A stretch of 64,000 nucleotides of DNA, from assembly GCF_020184175.1 (NCBI RefSeq), contig NC_065530.1, positions 37,921,260 through 37,985,259 of the forward strand, read 5' to 3'. Shown here in pieces: positions 1 to 11,489 of the stretch. The notes under the pieces are model-generated. The model worked only from the letters and a program-made list of their open reading frames with translations. It did no database searches and had not been told where the DNA came from. The stretch is from Aphis gossypii (taxonomy: Eukaryota > Arthropoda > Insecta > Hemiptera > Aphididae). Made by a program: the position numbers and the translations under genes. Position 1 is the stretch's first letter; every line of letters starts with the position of its first letter.

Positions 1-598
1 AATAAGATATACTTTACCCGCTATTACCACTTTGTACACATTTCCCCTATTATGATTCATAGATTTTCCTTATAATGGAAAATTATTGAGTAGCATCTTA
101 TGGTTTTTTTTCTTATAGATTTAAATTAAAAATCAGAAAAATTGGTTATTTTTCGAAAATTTTAAATTAATTAATTCTAAAAAATTCTTAATTCTTAATT
201 CTAAATTTAAAATTATTTAATAAAAAATAATATAATATACATGAAGCACGAGCGTCTACATTCTACAAATTATATATATTATTAAAAAATATTGATTATA
301 AAAAATATATTTCATATTTCAGATCTTTTTGTTATACTCTACAATAATATATCTATATATAATATTATTTACAAATATTTGTGATGCAATTATAAAGCTA
401 TGTTATATCAGTCGATTTTTTAATTTACATTTTTCTTATTAATTTTTTTTTTTTTATTATTCAATTGATATTTATATCATAAAAAAAAATATTGAGCAGT
501 TGTACTTATTTTAAGAGAATAAAAGAAAGGTACAGTACTTCAAAAATAATTTTTTAAATAAAATGTGAAGATACAAAAAATGAAATGACAATAATTAC
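1..598. other. Very AT-rich stretch, intron of the leftmost gene
   Basis: It lies downstream of the exon 4 donor of the minus-strand gene and has no splice-bounded coding stretch on either strand. Homopolymer A and T runs dominate. It is best read as the next intron, with the remaining exons beyond coordinate 1. Confidence 0.5.
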
Positions 599-1578
599 CT
601 ATATTCATCAGGCGCACTGCTTCATTCTCTCTGTATGTTTCACAGGAAATTTTATCGTCAACTATTGACATCAATGCTTTATCTATAGCAGGGCCTATTA
701 ATCGACGTTTTTTAACTTCCTGTGTTCTAGTTCAAAGTTTCCAGAAAACGTACATTGCATAATAACCCTTGATATGATGAAAATGTATTTAATGAAATAA
801 GTAATTGTTCAATAGAAATATTTAAAATAAAAAACTACCTTGAATTTTCAGATGGTTTGTCTGAAACAATTCCTTTAAAAATTGATCTACATACGGAACA
901 TCTACCATCTACAGTTATATAATAATTTCCAAATTCATATACTTTTGCTCTTTTGAACGCTATACAACAAGGTAATTTCGTATGTTCCCAAAAAAATTCT
1001 GCTAGTAAAGATGTCCATGATCCTTTCGGAAGAATATAGTAGGATCGAGTACTATTTTTTTATTCATACGATCATTCATCTTGTAAACTACTTCCTGGGG
1101 CTGTATCTGTTTCCATTCGTCGGTTGAAAAAGTAAATGTAAAACATTTAGTTGGTAATTTATTTAGTGTATCATCACTGCTATAATCACTAGATTCATCT
1201 GCAATAATATTAATTTTAAAATAAGTGATGTAATTTAAATTTAAAACGCCTACCTATTAAGTTTGAATCATCCCGTTCATTGAAGCTTTCCATATTGACA
1301 TTTTTCGAAATACTGTGAAAGTCAAATGTTTGCTCTTTTTGAAAACCTAAAGCTGCTTTCACGTTATGACGATCGCGATGCACGAACACATGTATAGCAT
1401 TCTTACTAACGACGCCATTTAGATAAACACTTATATCGTGCCAAATTTCATTTGATGCCACAACAATTTCTAATGAAACAAAAAAAGCAATATAGATCCA
1501 GTTATAAAAAAGCGGGCAAGTGAGTGCCGCTCTGCTGTACATTAGGTGCCGTATGGATCATTATTATATATTATAGGA

Positions 1579-2556
1579 GTGTTAAATTTGAATCCAATGA
1601 TAGTTATCATTGTATACGAAAAACGATTCTGAACGAAGATGATTTGTCAGCCTAGGATATAATTTCTAGTGGTTGGTGAAAAAGGTGGTTTATGTTTTAA
1701 TGGCCTGAATACAACAAAATTTAAGTTCTTTTATAATAATTGTAAGCTAAACTTATGAAAAACCTTGTATTAAATTTTCAACTCTTAGCTACTTATACAA
1801 TAATTTTTATGAAATAAACCTACAAAATAATTTGCAAGTATTCATAGTTTTGACGAATTTTTGTCAATATTTGAACTTAAAATGCTAATAAAAAAAAAAA
1901 ATTGTTCCTATGTATTCTTATAATTTTTTAATCACTATAAGAATAACATATGAGGAACTTTGTATTAAATTTTCAAGTATTTTGATAGGGCCAAAAAAAT
2001 TTTATCGACACTTCAAAAATATTTTTTCAGAAAAATTGAAAATTTCAGTTGTCTATAAATAACTCAAAAAAAGTCAAAATTTTTTGAAAATTTAACTTTA
2101 TACAGATACCACTGACATTAACATTTGGTGAAAATTTCAAGTATTTTCAGTGATTAGTTTTTGAATTACAACCATAAAAAAAAATCGATTTGGTCGCGAA
2201 AACTGGTTTTGCGTAAAAATTGCCGTTTTTCCGTCATTTTTTTTTGTTTTTCTCGATTTTTTTGAAAACTGTTGGAAAATGTTAACTTTTTACCTCTATA
2301 ATGCACCAAGGATATTCACTTTTACATCGGAAACCACCCCCATAGTTTGAAATTGGAGCATTATTTCGACTAGTTATGCTGTACACAGACACAAAAAAAA
2401 AAAACAAAAAAAAAAAAAAAAAAAACATACAAAGTCAAAAATCAAAGCACTATTACTATTCCAAAACGTGATGAGACACAAAAATAAAGAATAAAAATAA
2501 AAAAAAACACACATCATTGTAAAATTAATACATTCATCACTCCGTTCAGAATCTAA
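1579..2556 (+). repeat. Dispersed aphid repeat, copy A (about 980 bp) in intron 1
   Basis: One end (1579-1655) reads GTGTTAAATTTGAATCC, then TACGAAAAACGATTCTGAAC and TTGTCAGCC. The other end (2505-2556) is the reverse complement of GATTCTGAACGGAGTGATGAA followed by TTTTACAATGATG. Both GATTCTGA blocks face inward as short inverted repeats. The same ends recur near 17.25, 57.9 and 61.0 kb. The interior is AT-rich with long A runs at 2391-2424 and no ORF. It looks like a non-autonomous element. I recognise the end sequences as common in aphid DNA but cannot give the superfamily. Confidence 0.7.
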
Positions 2557-2743
2557 TAAATATTTATAAAATAATAATAATGGCTCATTCAAAAATATTC
2601 ATAATCAAAAAATAATGAGTAAAACAAATGTTTTTAATATTTCATAAAAAAATAATAATATTTAAAAAGTTAATAGAAATTATAAGTAGAAATAATTACA
2701 ATTTTTATTAATATTATGAATATGCATCAATTTTATGATTTTT

Positions 2744-2862
2744 TAGATTCGAAACGGAGTGAAGAATAATGTATTAATTTTACAATGATGTATGTTTTTT
2801 ATTTTGGGTGTGTCATCATGTTGTGGAGTAAAAGTAATAATTTAATTTTTGACTTCAGCACT
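2744..2862 (-). repeat. Truncated second copy of the same repeat, tail-to-tail with copy A
   Basis: TTAGATTCGAAACGGAGTGA at 2744 and ATGTATTAATTTTACAATGATG just after it match the reverse complement of the end of copy A at 2556. Similarity continues through the GTGTCATCATGTTGTGGAG segment to about 2862. The two copies are inverted with roughly 190 bp between them. The other end of this copy was not found. Confidence 0.65.
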
Positions 2863-3715
2863 TCTTTAAATAGGAAAATTCTAGTTAATACTTGTCACAG
2901 ATATCACACTAAACTCAGAATTAAAAATAAAAAACAATTTTAATTTAATTATTATGGTATAAGAATATTTTTCTAATGCATAAATTCTAAATTAAATTAT
3001 TTCATAATTTTCTGAATTATATAAGCTTACTAGTATTTCAATTACCTACCTATAGTATACCAGTTAGGTATGTTATTTGTACGAAAGGTATTTAAAAATA
3101 TTTTGTGCTACAAAATACAAACCTTTCCAATTTAAATACCTATTATTATAATGAATAATTTATAGATTTAAAAGTCTATTTGTATATTATTTTATATTGG
3201 ATATTTTACAATAGTTTCAGCAAATGCTAACAATTTAAATAGTAAAATACAAACAGGTACACAATTTATGTTAACATACATTTATGATCAGGGCCAGCCG
3301 TGAGTGGATTTTGGAAATATTTACCAATTTACCAAAAAAGCAATTAATTATAAAATTACAATGAAAATATTATACTTATATAAAATTTACCTATACCTAA
3401 AATAAATTTATTCATGGAATTTTGGGTATTCACAAATTAATAATTTGTCTAATTGATCAAATTTGTAAAGGTTTATTTCTAGCGTTTTCATTAAAAAGTG
3501 GATAGTTGGATAGTATAGATACGTAGTTACAGTATCTGAGCAGATACCTACAGTAAACTTTTTTATTGCGAACGTAAATGTTTCGATTTATTCGTATGTT
3601 AGACTAAATTCAAATCAGCTTGAAACTATTCTACTTGACTGTTTTCCAAAGATCTACTACTTATATTATACATCTATACTTGAAAAATAAAAGTAGGTAT
3701 AAGGTAGGTACTTAC
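2863..3715. other. Remainder of intron 1, no feature seen
   Basis: AT-rich sequence between the truncated repeat and the exon 1 donor. No coding segment or recognised element is visible on either strand. Confidence 0.5.
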
Positions 3716-3815
3716 CTTTTTTTCCAACGGCATTAGTAGATATTATTTTATCTTTAAATTTTAAAACAGCATCAATAATGACTGATGCTGGAAGAGCTGG
3801 TTTTCGACCAGCCAT

Positions 3816-4531
3816 TTGGAGTTAATACAAGCACTCAAAAATAAAAAAAATAATTACAAGTTCGTCAGGTATTCGTTTAAATAAGCACTGGTAATAGTTA
3901 AATATTCAATAACAGATTCACTCATAACATGTGACACGGGTTGTTGTACACGTGGTTCTCCCGAATAAAATGGTAAAATCGTTAACAATAATGTACCTAG
4001 ACGAAATAACATATTATAATTTATATAAATAGCAAATGTATACAGAACTATTACATCTACACATTATTATACCTAATAACCACAATTGAAAAACGCATGC
4101 CTGTCAGCTAAATATCGTAATAAACGTTTAAAATTAGAACAAAAATTCAAAACAAATTAAAATCCAGGACTCTTGCCCTGCAACACATAGTCAATTATAC
4201 AAGTATACCTATGCGTATAAAATAAAATATATTAATATCATCATGAGTATAATATTAATAATACAATAATTTATGCAAGATGTACGGTTCCATTTTAAAA
4301 TAAAAATATGAATATTACAAATTATCAAATATACAATAAAAACAAATGTTAAAAAAAAATCATATTATAACTAGTTATCATAAATATCTAAAAAACAAAA
4401 ATACTGAATATCTAGATATCATATTCTATAGATGTACCGTGTACGGCTCAGCCCAGTCCTACAATTTTTTTAAAGCCCGGTTCAACACGCTGTAATGGAT
4501 TGCAAACTATAGAGCCTACAATACTAACAGT
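3816..4531. other. 5' flank of the minus-strand gene, no feature seen
   Basis: It lies just upstream of the ATG at 3815, so the promoter and any 5' UTR of that gene should be here. I could not pick a convincing TATA or initiator on the minus strand. Confidence 0.4.
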
Positions 4532-4702
4532 GAATACATTTATAATTATTTGCATATTTAAATTTTTTATATTATTAATAATATTATTATATTATTATAA
4601 TTATTATAATAATATTATATTAATTTTATAAATTATTTTACAAACATATTGATAAGTGAATACATTTATAATTATTTGCATATTTAAATTTTTTATATTC
4701 TG
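4532..4702. repeat. Duplicated 45-mer flanking a perfect AT palindrome
   Basis: The stretch beginning GTGAATACATTTATAATTA occurs at about 4532-4576 and again at about 4657-4700. Between the copies, ATAATATTATTATA (4578-4591) is the exact reverse complement of 4605-4618, giving a hairpin with 14-bp arms. The second copy runs directly into the 162-bp tandem repeat. Confidence 0.8.
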
Positions 4703-4705
4703 TTT

Positions 4706-5199
4706 TTGGAATAACGTTACCCCAGCCCCCCGACTCAAAAATGGATTTTTCTCGTAGAACGATTTGCGTACAAATTTCAAAAATGGTCGTACAAATTCAT
4801 ACAAATTACGTACTAATTATTGGTATACTTAAAGTTGCTATAAACAGTGTTTAAACGGTTGCGGGGGGCTGGAATAACGTTACCCCAGCCCCCCAACTCA
4901 AAAATGGATTTTTCTCGTAGAACGATTTGCGTACAAATTTCAAAAATGGTCGTACAAATTCATACAAATTACGTACTAATTATGGTATACTTAAAGTTGC
5001 TATAAACAGTGTTTAAACGGTTGCGGGGGGCTGGAATAACGTTACCCCAGCCCCCCAACTCAAAAATGGATTTTTCTCGTAGAACGATTTGCGTACAAAT
5101 TTCAAAAATGGTCGTACAAATTCATACAAATTACGTACTAATTATATATAGTAAAATATTAATTATTTTTAGAAGTGGGGGGGCCGGCGTAACGCGCGT
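4706..5199. repeat. 162-bp tandem repeat, about 2.7 copies plus a diverged end
   Basis: GGAATAACGTTACC starts at 4708, 4871 and 5033, a period of 163 then 162 bp with nearly identical units. At each junction GGGGGGCTGG (4863-4872 in the first) pairs with CCAGCCCCCC (4885-4894) across a 12-base loop that itself contains TAACGTTA. The third unit follows the others to about 5145, then diverges, and ends at 5177-5193 with a variant G-run, GGCCGGCGTAACG. The unit looks like a short inverted-repeat element of about 150 bp amplified head to tail. ORFs through it are not credible proteins. Confidence 0.9.
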
Positions 5200-7163
5200 A
5201 CATAATACAATACTTAAACTTCGTATGATATAAGTACGTCATACGGTGTATCTGCAGACCGGAAGCGTGTATTATAGCAGTCACAGTTATCACAAGCTTA
5301 ACACGCCATTGGAACCCAAACGCTTGTCAAGAGACTCTGAAAAGGGGAAGGCGGATGTGAGGGCATAATATATAGGACTGAGTGTAGACACAGAAGAGTA
5401 TAGCGACTTACGTATTACAAAACGCTACTACGACGCGTTATATATTGTATGGAAATGACACGATGCCGATAGGGATATACGATAATATGGCTTTTGATAC
5501 CGGTATATCATGATGGTTGGGTGTATGAAAGTGTAAAAATCGGTACAAAACTACGGAATATTCAGTTGTAGTACGGTGAGTGGCAATGGAAATATAAAAC
5601 CTTTTCTTGTGTTCAACGATCAACATTCGTATTTGAATCTTTAATCGTATTGATATTATAGGTACATTATAAACGTAAAACATTTATAAATATTACAGTA
5701 ATATAATATAATAAGAGAAAAAGAGGTGAAAAACTTTATAAATGTGAATAGGGTTTCGATTATGTAAAGTTAGCTATATATTTTTTTTTTGTCGTGAACC
5801 AAGTATTAAGGTATAATAATTAATTGTGTCTTGCATATACTTTATTTTTCCATGTAGGTACTCTTAATATATTATAGAAGTAATTATAACATTAAATATT
5901 TTTGAAAATCAAATTAAATTTGTTTTCATGTCTTATAATGGTGATTTTATTATTAAACATTTTTATTTTCACTTATAGGAAAATAGTTGTAAAATGCTTT
6001 AAAGGTATGTTAATAAATAAAATAAAAAACTAAATTTTAATTATAATGTTTATAAAAATATTTTACTTCAAACATATTATAAATTTTTAATAAAAAAGAT
6101 GGTGAATCAGCGTGAAAAATGTAATTTTTCTCGAAAGTATTATTATTTATTAGACTTAAGTGATTATACTTCAAATCATATTCAAAAATATTTTTAAAAA
6201 TAAACTCATAAATGTATTGAGATAATAATGAGAAAATATACTAATTTCTGTTCCACATCGGCATAATTTTATTGTTCAGCTAATGTACGCAAAGTTGTAT
6301 ATATCTTCACACCCTAATATACATCGAATGGCCAATCAACTATTATTCGCTGGGGTGGACACTTATGTCTACTATCTAACACTTTTGTCATCCGCCAAAA
6401 GCGATTTTTATTTCACTCTTTTGACTTGAGTAAATTATGAAAAATCGTTTTAGATAGAAATACCAAAACAAAATTAATTTATATTAGATTCGTATAGCTG
6501 ATGTAATTTCTATAATAATATAGAAGTTTGTCTACATTATTATAATAAATAGAGGTATTGTGGTATATAAATGCATGGATAATATAATACTACGTTAAAT
6601 AGATACTTATTAAAATGAATACTATCTGAGTAGTTATAAATTTAACAAATAATACATACCCAACTGTAATCGAGAAAGTGCGGTTCCATATATTTTTTTT
6701 TATAGAAGTTTAACTCTTGTAAACCTTGATAACATGTAATAAATTTAATCAGATTCATCTGCTGTCGTCCTTATTGTTCATAAAATAAACAATATTGTGA
6801 TTATTATAATTAAAAAAAAATGTACGTGCAAAACACAATAATATTAAACTTGGTTTTAATGCAAAATATATTTAACCTTGTGGTTTACTTCGTTTTATGT
6901 AAACAATAAACACCTTCTTAACATAATCCATTAAAAATAATTCTATAGTCTTTTGAATTAAGTAAAAATGAACGTCTAATTATTATAACATTTAAATTTA
7001 AATGTTATTTATTTATAATACTTTATAATACCTACTATTTGGGTAACAATATAAATAAACTACAACTCACACCTTGATGTATGTAAGATAGAGTTATATA
7101 AGTTTAAGTTAAACAATTATTTTAAAATATTACTATATAGTATATACATTATACTCTATGTAG

Positions 7164-7194
<31 letters not shown>

Positions 7195-7549
7195 AATAAA
7201 AAAGTAAATTATAAATGGATTAAATGACAAATGTGTAAGTAAAATAATAAAATAATACAATTTCTTTGAAAAATCAATCGATAAAATATTGTTGAAGGTC
7301 GTAGATTGTCGTCCCTCCATAGTTTTTAAGTAATACTATAATGTTATGTGAAATTTTTTCCTTTAAATCTATTACAATAATATATTATTATTTCTGATCC
7401 TGTAATTCACTTTAATCTCATTGAATTAAGTATGAAAAAATAGGTTCGAGTATACAAAAGCTTTTAAGTTACGACTCAACGATTGAAGCAGTATCGTCAA
7501 ATACTGATTTTTATAAAATATTATATATATATATATATGTATTTGTAGT
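5200..7549. other. AT-rich intergenic DNA
   Basis: No gene seen. A mildly GC-richer stretch at 5230-5420 is not clearly coding. A TA dinucleotide run lies at 7164-7192 and a shorter one at 7523-7539. Confidence 0.5.
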
Positions 7550-8790
7550 CTTGGAGGTTGCAACAAGTCCAAAATCAGACCAACTGCCATCGGCTGGGTC
7601 TGATTCGTGAATTTCGGTCGGGATTTAGGATATTTTCCGAGGTCGCATCACACACATACACCCTGCACGGCTGCACCATCACTACCACCACCCCGGTTAT
7701 ACAGCGTTAACGACACAACGTCATTATATCGTCGATGGCACATAATGCGTTTGAAGACCCGAAAAGAGTTACGTTATTATATTATATTTTATTTTCAACA
7801 TCGGTGGTGGTGACTAATGGTGGTTTATATTCCCGTTCACCCTTCGCACGATGTTATATTATTTAAAACGATTACCGCCGTTACGGAACCGCAAAATGTC
7901 GAAATCCGATGTAATTATATTTACATTTCTAAATAATAAATAACAAATAATAATAATAATAATAAAAAAGGACACAGAAACAGAAACGCCGGTCATCGTT
8001 TCGATTCGTTCAGGTCATGTGACTTTAAATAATCGAACCACGCGACCGAAAACAAATAACGAATTTTTAAAGAAACACGCCCGCTGCGCCACCCAACTAC
8101 TGTACGGAAAACTGGCGCGTGTATAATATAATATAATAATATTATATACTATAAATATAAAATAACACAATATTACAGACGACCGCCCGCCACCGCCGTT
8201 CCGAGCGCACGTCCGGTTTAAAGATTTTGGGGTTGAACTTCACCCTGTATACAAAATATTATATAATAATAATACGAACGATCGTAAAACGTTATTTATA
8301 TACACTCTAAAAATAATAGTGATTTCATTTCGTTTCATTCTCAATTTTTTTTAAAAAAAAAAAATATAATAATAATGATAAATATATAAAATACTACCAC
8401 TCCTTCACATTCGGTCAACGGATCATTTGTTCCGGGTATCGCGATGAACGACTGCAGCGCAGTAAATATATATATGACTATACCGCATGTACGTGTACAA
8501 TAATAATAATGATAATATATATTATATGTACCCTCGCCGAGGGTTTATATAGCGAAATACTTATAATGGTCTTCCACCGCCGTTACGGGGGTAATATGTC
8601 TTGCGTACCGCGGTTGAACGCGGTAAAAATATAGGAATAAAAAACAATCGAAATTTGAAATTTAACTGTTCGGAATGAAACGCGTATCCGGTGAATACGA
8701 TATAAATATATATTATTATAATATATTATGGCGGGAAAACGAATATCATGTAAACCCATAAAATAAAATAAAACATTCAAACGGATTGAA
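7550..8790. other. CpG-rich non-coding patch
   Basis: Clusters of CpG (for example 7590-7760, 8165-8220, 8400-8460 and 8575-8630) stand out from the AT-rich surroundings. The ORFs here are short and have no recognisable domain. It could be regulatory DNA or an untranslated exon. Confidence 0.35.
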
Positions 8791-9601
8791 AAATATCCGA
8801 TCTAGTATAATATACTATTACATTATACCATGTGACGTTTATAGACACGCTTATAATATTTATTTATAATATTATACATTAATATCATATTATATTAAAG
8901 TGCACGAGCACGATCGTAAATTTATGAATGAGGTAAAATAAATAACACCGTAAATCACAAACGTTTTGTATATTTATCTTTTCACTAGTCGGTGGTATAA
9001 TAACGTGGTTCAGTTTGGTTCGAAATTGAAGATTGACTCGAATGCAGAAATTTGAAGGACTATATCAACGAATTTTATTGACTATATCATAATACTATAC
9101 AACAAACACCACGCAAATCTTTTCAGATCGTCACAGCAGAATTGCAGTTTAAACTATTTGTGGCATTTCTCATTTCAACTTTATTATACAGATCCGAGCA
9201 CGATTAAAAATATTGACCGGTTACAAAAATTGCTAAAATCACGTCTCACGAAAGGGAGATTTTTTAATAATTAAATTATTATTTAAAAGAATATTCGTCG
9301 AAATTGATTTTTTAATGATTTAAACACTATGTATTGGCTAAAATTATTTGGTATTGAGCTTATCGTTTTATTAGATTTATACGTTTATTTAGATAAGTTA
9401 CTATGCATTTAATATACTCAAATATTTTTAAAAATAGAATACATAATTTTTGTTTTTTGATATAATAGTCGATAAACCCTTTATGGTAAATGGAATAAAC
9501 CTCGGGTAGTAATACATTATACGTATGTTTTAATTTAAAGCTATTTTTTTTCTTTAAAATCGCTACAAATCTTGATATATTGTTTCTAATCAATGTAATA
9601 G
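8791..9601. other. AT-rich DNA upstream of the orphan ORF
   Basis: No clear gene. A 77-codon minus-strand ORF at 9360-9593 starts 8 bases from the plus-strand gene, but its composition is what AT-rich DNA gives by chance. The bases before the ATG at 9602 end in TAATAG and resemble a splice acceptor, so a 5' UTR intron is possible. Confidence 0.35.
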
Positions 9602-10126
9602 ATGGACATTGACAAATTGGAAGAAAATAAGCGTCTCAGTGCGTATTTAGATTTTATATCTAGCACAACCGAATTGATTAATATTGAAGAAGACATCGAT
9701 GAAAATGAACTTGATAAATCGGTGAATACTGACGAGAAATACGAAATACTTGACCAAGCTTTTAAAAAAATGAGAGATAACTCTACTAATAAGCCACTTT
9801 ACAAAAGCATTAAGGTAGACATAAAAGAATTACCATGGATAAAATATCAATTGTTGGTTAAAGGTAGACAGAAAGTTTATAATAAAAATCTAAAACAGGA
9901 AATTTACTCCATGACTACAGCGAAGAATTGCGCCAATAATGAAATGACTGATACTAAAGTAGAAAGGTTATCATTTAAGTACATATGGGGAGATCTTCTA
10001 AATTTGAAAAGTACCAAAGAATTGTGTAAATATTTGAAGAAAAACCCAGACTTGGAAAAGCCAAAACATCTCGTGGACGTTGGCTTTTTCGACAACAACC
10101 AAAAAAAAAAGAAACAACAAAAATAA
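9602..10126 (+). CDS. Unrecognised 174-residue single-exon protein
   Basis: The ORF is uninterrupted from ATG at 9602 to TAA, in a region where stops are frequent, and has a balanced protein-like composition. Residues 1-50 are acidic (LINIEEDIDENELDKS). The middle contains KELPWIKYQLLVKGRQKVY. The C-terminal third has LSFKYIWGDLLNLKSTKELC followed by a lysine-rich tail. There is no signal peptide, membrane segment, zinc finger or RT/transposase motif, so a soluble, perhaps nuclear, protein is the cautious guess. AATAAA follows at 10193. The lack of introns could mean a retrocopy, or this may be the last coding exon of a longer gene because an acceptor-like TAATAG precedes the ATG. Opposite-strand ORFs here are shadows. 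Function unknown. Confidence 0.65.
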   Translation: MDIDKLEENKRLSAYLDFISSTTELINIEEDIDENELDKSVNTDEKYEILDQAFKKMRDNSTNKPLYKSIKVDIKELPWIKYQLLVKGRQKVYNKNLKQEIYSMTTAKNCANNEMTDTKVERLSFKYIWGDLLNLKSTKELCKYLKKNPDLEKPKHLVDVGFFDNNQKKKKQQK

Positions 10127-10192
10127 ATCTTCAGCTGCACACAAAAAACATACAAGGTTATAGATTTGGATTTTTCCTTGTTTCTAGTTTTT

Positions 10193-10198
10193 AATAAA
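10193..10198 (+). terminator. AATAAA polyadenylation signal
   Basis: An exact AATAAA 67 bases after the stop codon of the 174-residue ORF. This spacing suits a short 3' UTR, though the hexamer is frequent in AT-rich DNA. Confidence 0.35.
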
Positions 10199-11489
10199 CC
10201 ATCGTCTACGAGATGTTTTAGCTTTTACAAATACTTGTCCTAAATGTACTTATAAGATTTTTTGGTACTATTGAGTTTTCACATACGTTCTTAAATAACA
10301 GCATTATATTATTTATCTCTGTGGCCCAATTGATTTACAGTTAACATGTTATCGGTTATAATTATTTTATGTATGCCTTAATGCTTTTATTAAATATACA
10401 ACATTTTAACCGTTATATAAAATAAAATATAAATGTTGTGTTAACTTTTGGATTGTAAATAACAAAAAAATTAATAAGTATTCAACAATACACTTATTTT
10501 GTCTGTAGCATGTAGATAATAATAATATGTAACCACCTATAAACTACATTTCAGGAGTTCAACTTAAAATTAGCTAATTATTTAATTGAGCTGATAAAAA
10601 GTAATAGAATAAATAAAGTTTAAGTATTAATTAACTCGATTTAAACCTATTAAATCGCGTGTTACACGAAACTGTAACAAACTGTGAATGTTTATGTATA
10701 ATATACATTATGATAATATTTTTAAATTATTTTATATATATATATATATACTCGTATATAGACATTTTTGTTACTTTGTAGCTTGATTCCGATTATTTTG
10801 GTTTCGCTCGCTATTTGTTTTATAATAATATAATATACGTTTACAAACTAAGAGTTAGCTAAATAATATATTGTCAGCGTATAACTGACTTATCGAATTA
10901 AAGTTTGTTAAAATGAATATAATCTATCGTCAACTGGATAAGGAAACAATATAAATTACTATTGGCGCAAACCGTAATATTGTAATAACTACATATTATC
11001 TAAAAACCAACACATACACATTAACATTAGTTAGGTACCTAACCTAATCTGTGCGTATGTCTATATATTATAAATTCCCGTAAAATTTATGACCGTTGAA
11101 TGTATATAATATATTTATATATTGTGGCTTATAATTTCGTGGCTGGTGGCGAAGACTATAGGACGTCGGTTCGTCAATCACTGACCGGGAGACACGACCC
11201 CATCCGTCTTTATCGTACACACCGCGATAACATTACGTCTAAGCAATTCATACTGTAAACTATAATCATAATGTTATTATCGTACGTTATAAATTATAAT
11301 ATACTTGACAGGTTAGTTTAATGGCGGTGTTGAATAATATATAACGGACGCGTGTCTTCTCGTGAACCATTCGACCACACCGAAATACACACACTACACA
11401 CAATTGCACTAATAACAATATTATACGTTCCTCAGCATAAGCCGTGCAAAGGAGAATGATTCCGACTAATCGGAAAGGTACCTACTCAT
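10199..11489. other. Intergenic DNA between the orphan ORF and the RT relic
   Basis: AT-rich, with a TA run at about 10734-10750 and a small CpG-rich stretch at 11130-11250. No gene was recognised. Confidence 0.45.

Larger units (their letters stand above)
599..3815 (-). pseudogene. Frameshifted four-exon copy of an aphid-expanded, probably transposase-derived gene (3' end outside window)
   Basis: Four exons read leftward: 3815-3716, 1469-1254, 1198-839 and 767-599. Each junction is GT-AG and the phases join exactly. Exon 1 starts MAGRKPALPASV and ends AVGKK plus one base. Exon 2 starts with the rest of the codon, giving EIVVASNEIWHDIS, and contains NGVVSKNAIHVFVHRDRHNV. Exon 3 encodes DESSDYSSDD, then GSWTSLLAEFFWEHTKLPC, and a C-x2-C stretch (GRCSVCRSIFKGIV). 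Exon 4 continues with VIMQCTFSGNFELEHRKLK and RRLIGPAID, and ends MNI before a donor at 598. No later exon is visible in 1-598, so the gene continues beyond the window. One base is missing in exon 3 near 1038-1042 and one in exon 4 at the T-run 708-713; exon lengths (360 and 169) are each one short of the length the phases need. From memory this resembles uncharacterised aphid proteins linked to MULE/NOF-type transposases. That assignment is an inference; the exon structure is seen directly. The shifts could also be assembly errors. Confidence 0.75.

Noticed and set aside
5009..5233. 74-codon ORF across the tandem repeat
   Set aside because: It is only the translation of the 162-bp repeat unit running through its hairpin junctions.
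9904..10155. Minus-strand ORF opposite the 174-residue gene
   Set aside because: It is a shadow of the plus-strand coding sequence, with a phenylalanine run from the A-rich tail.
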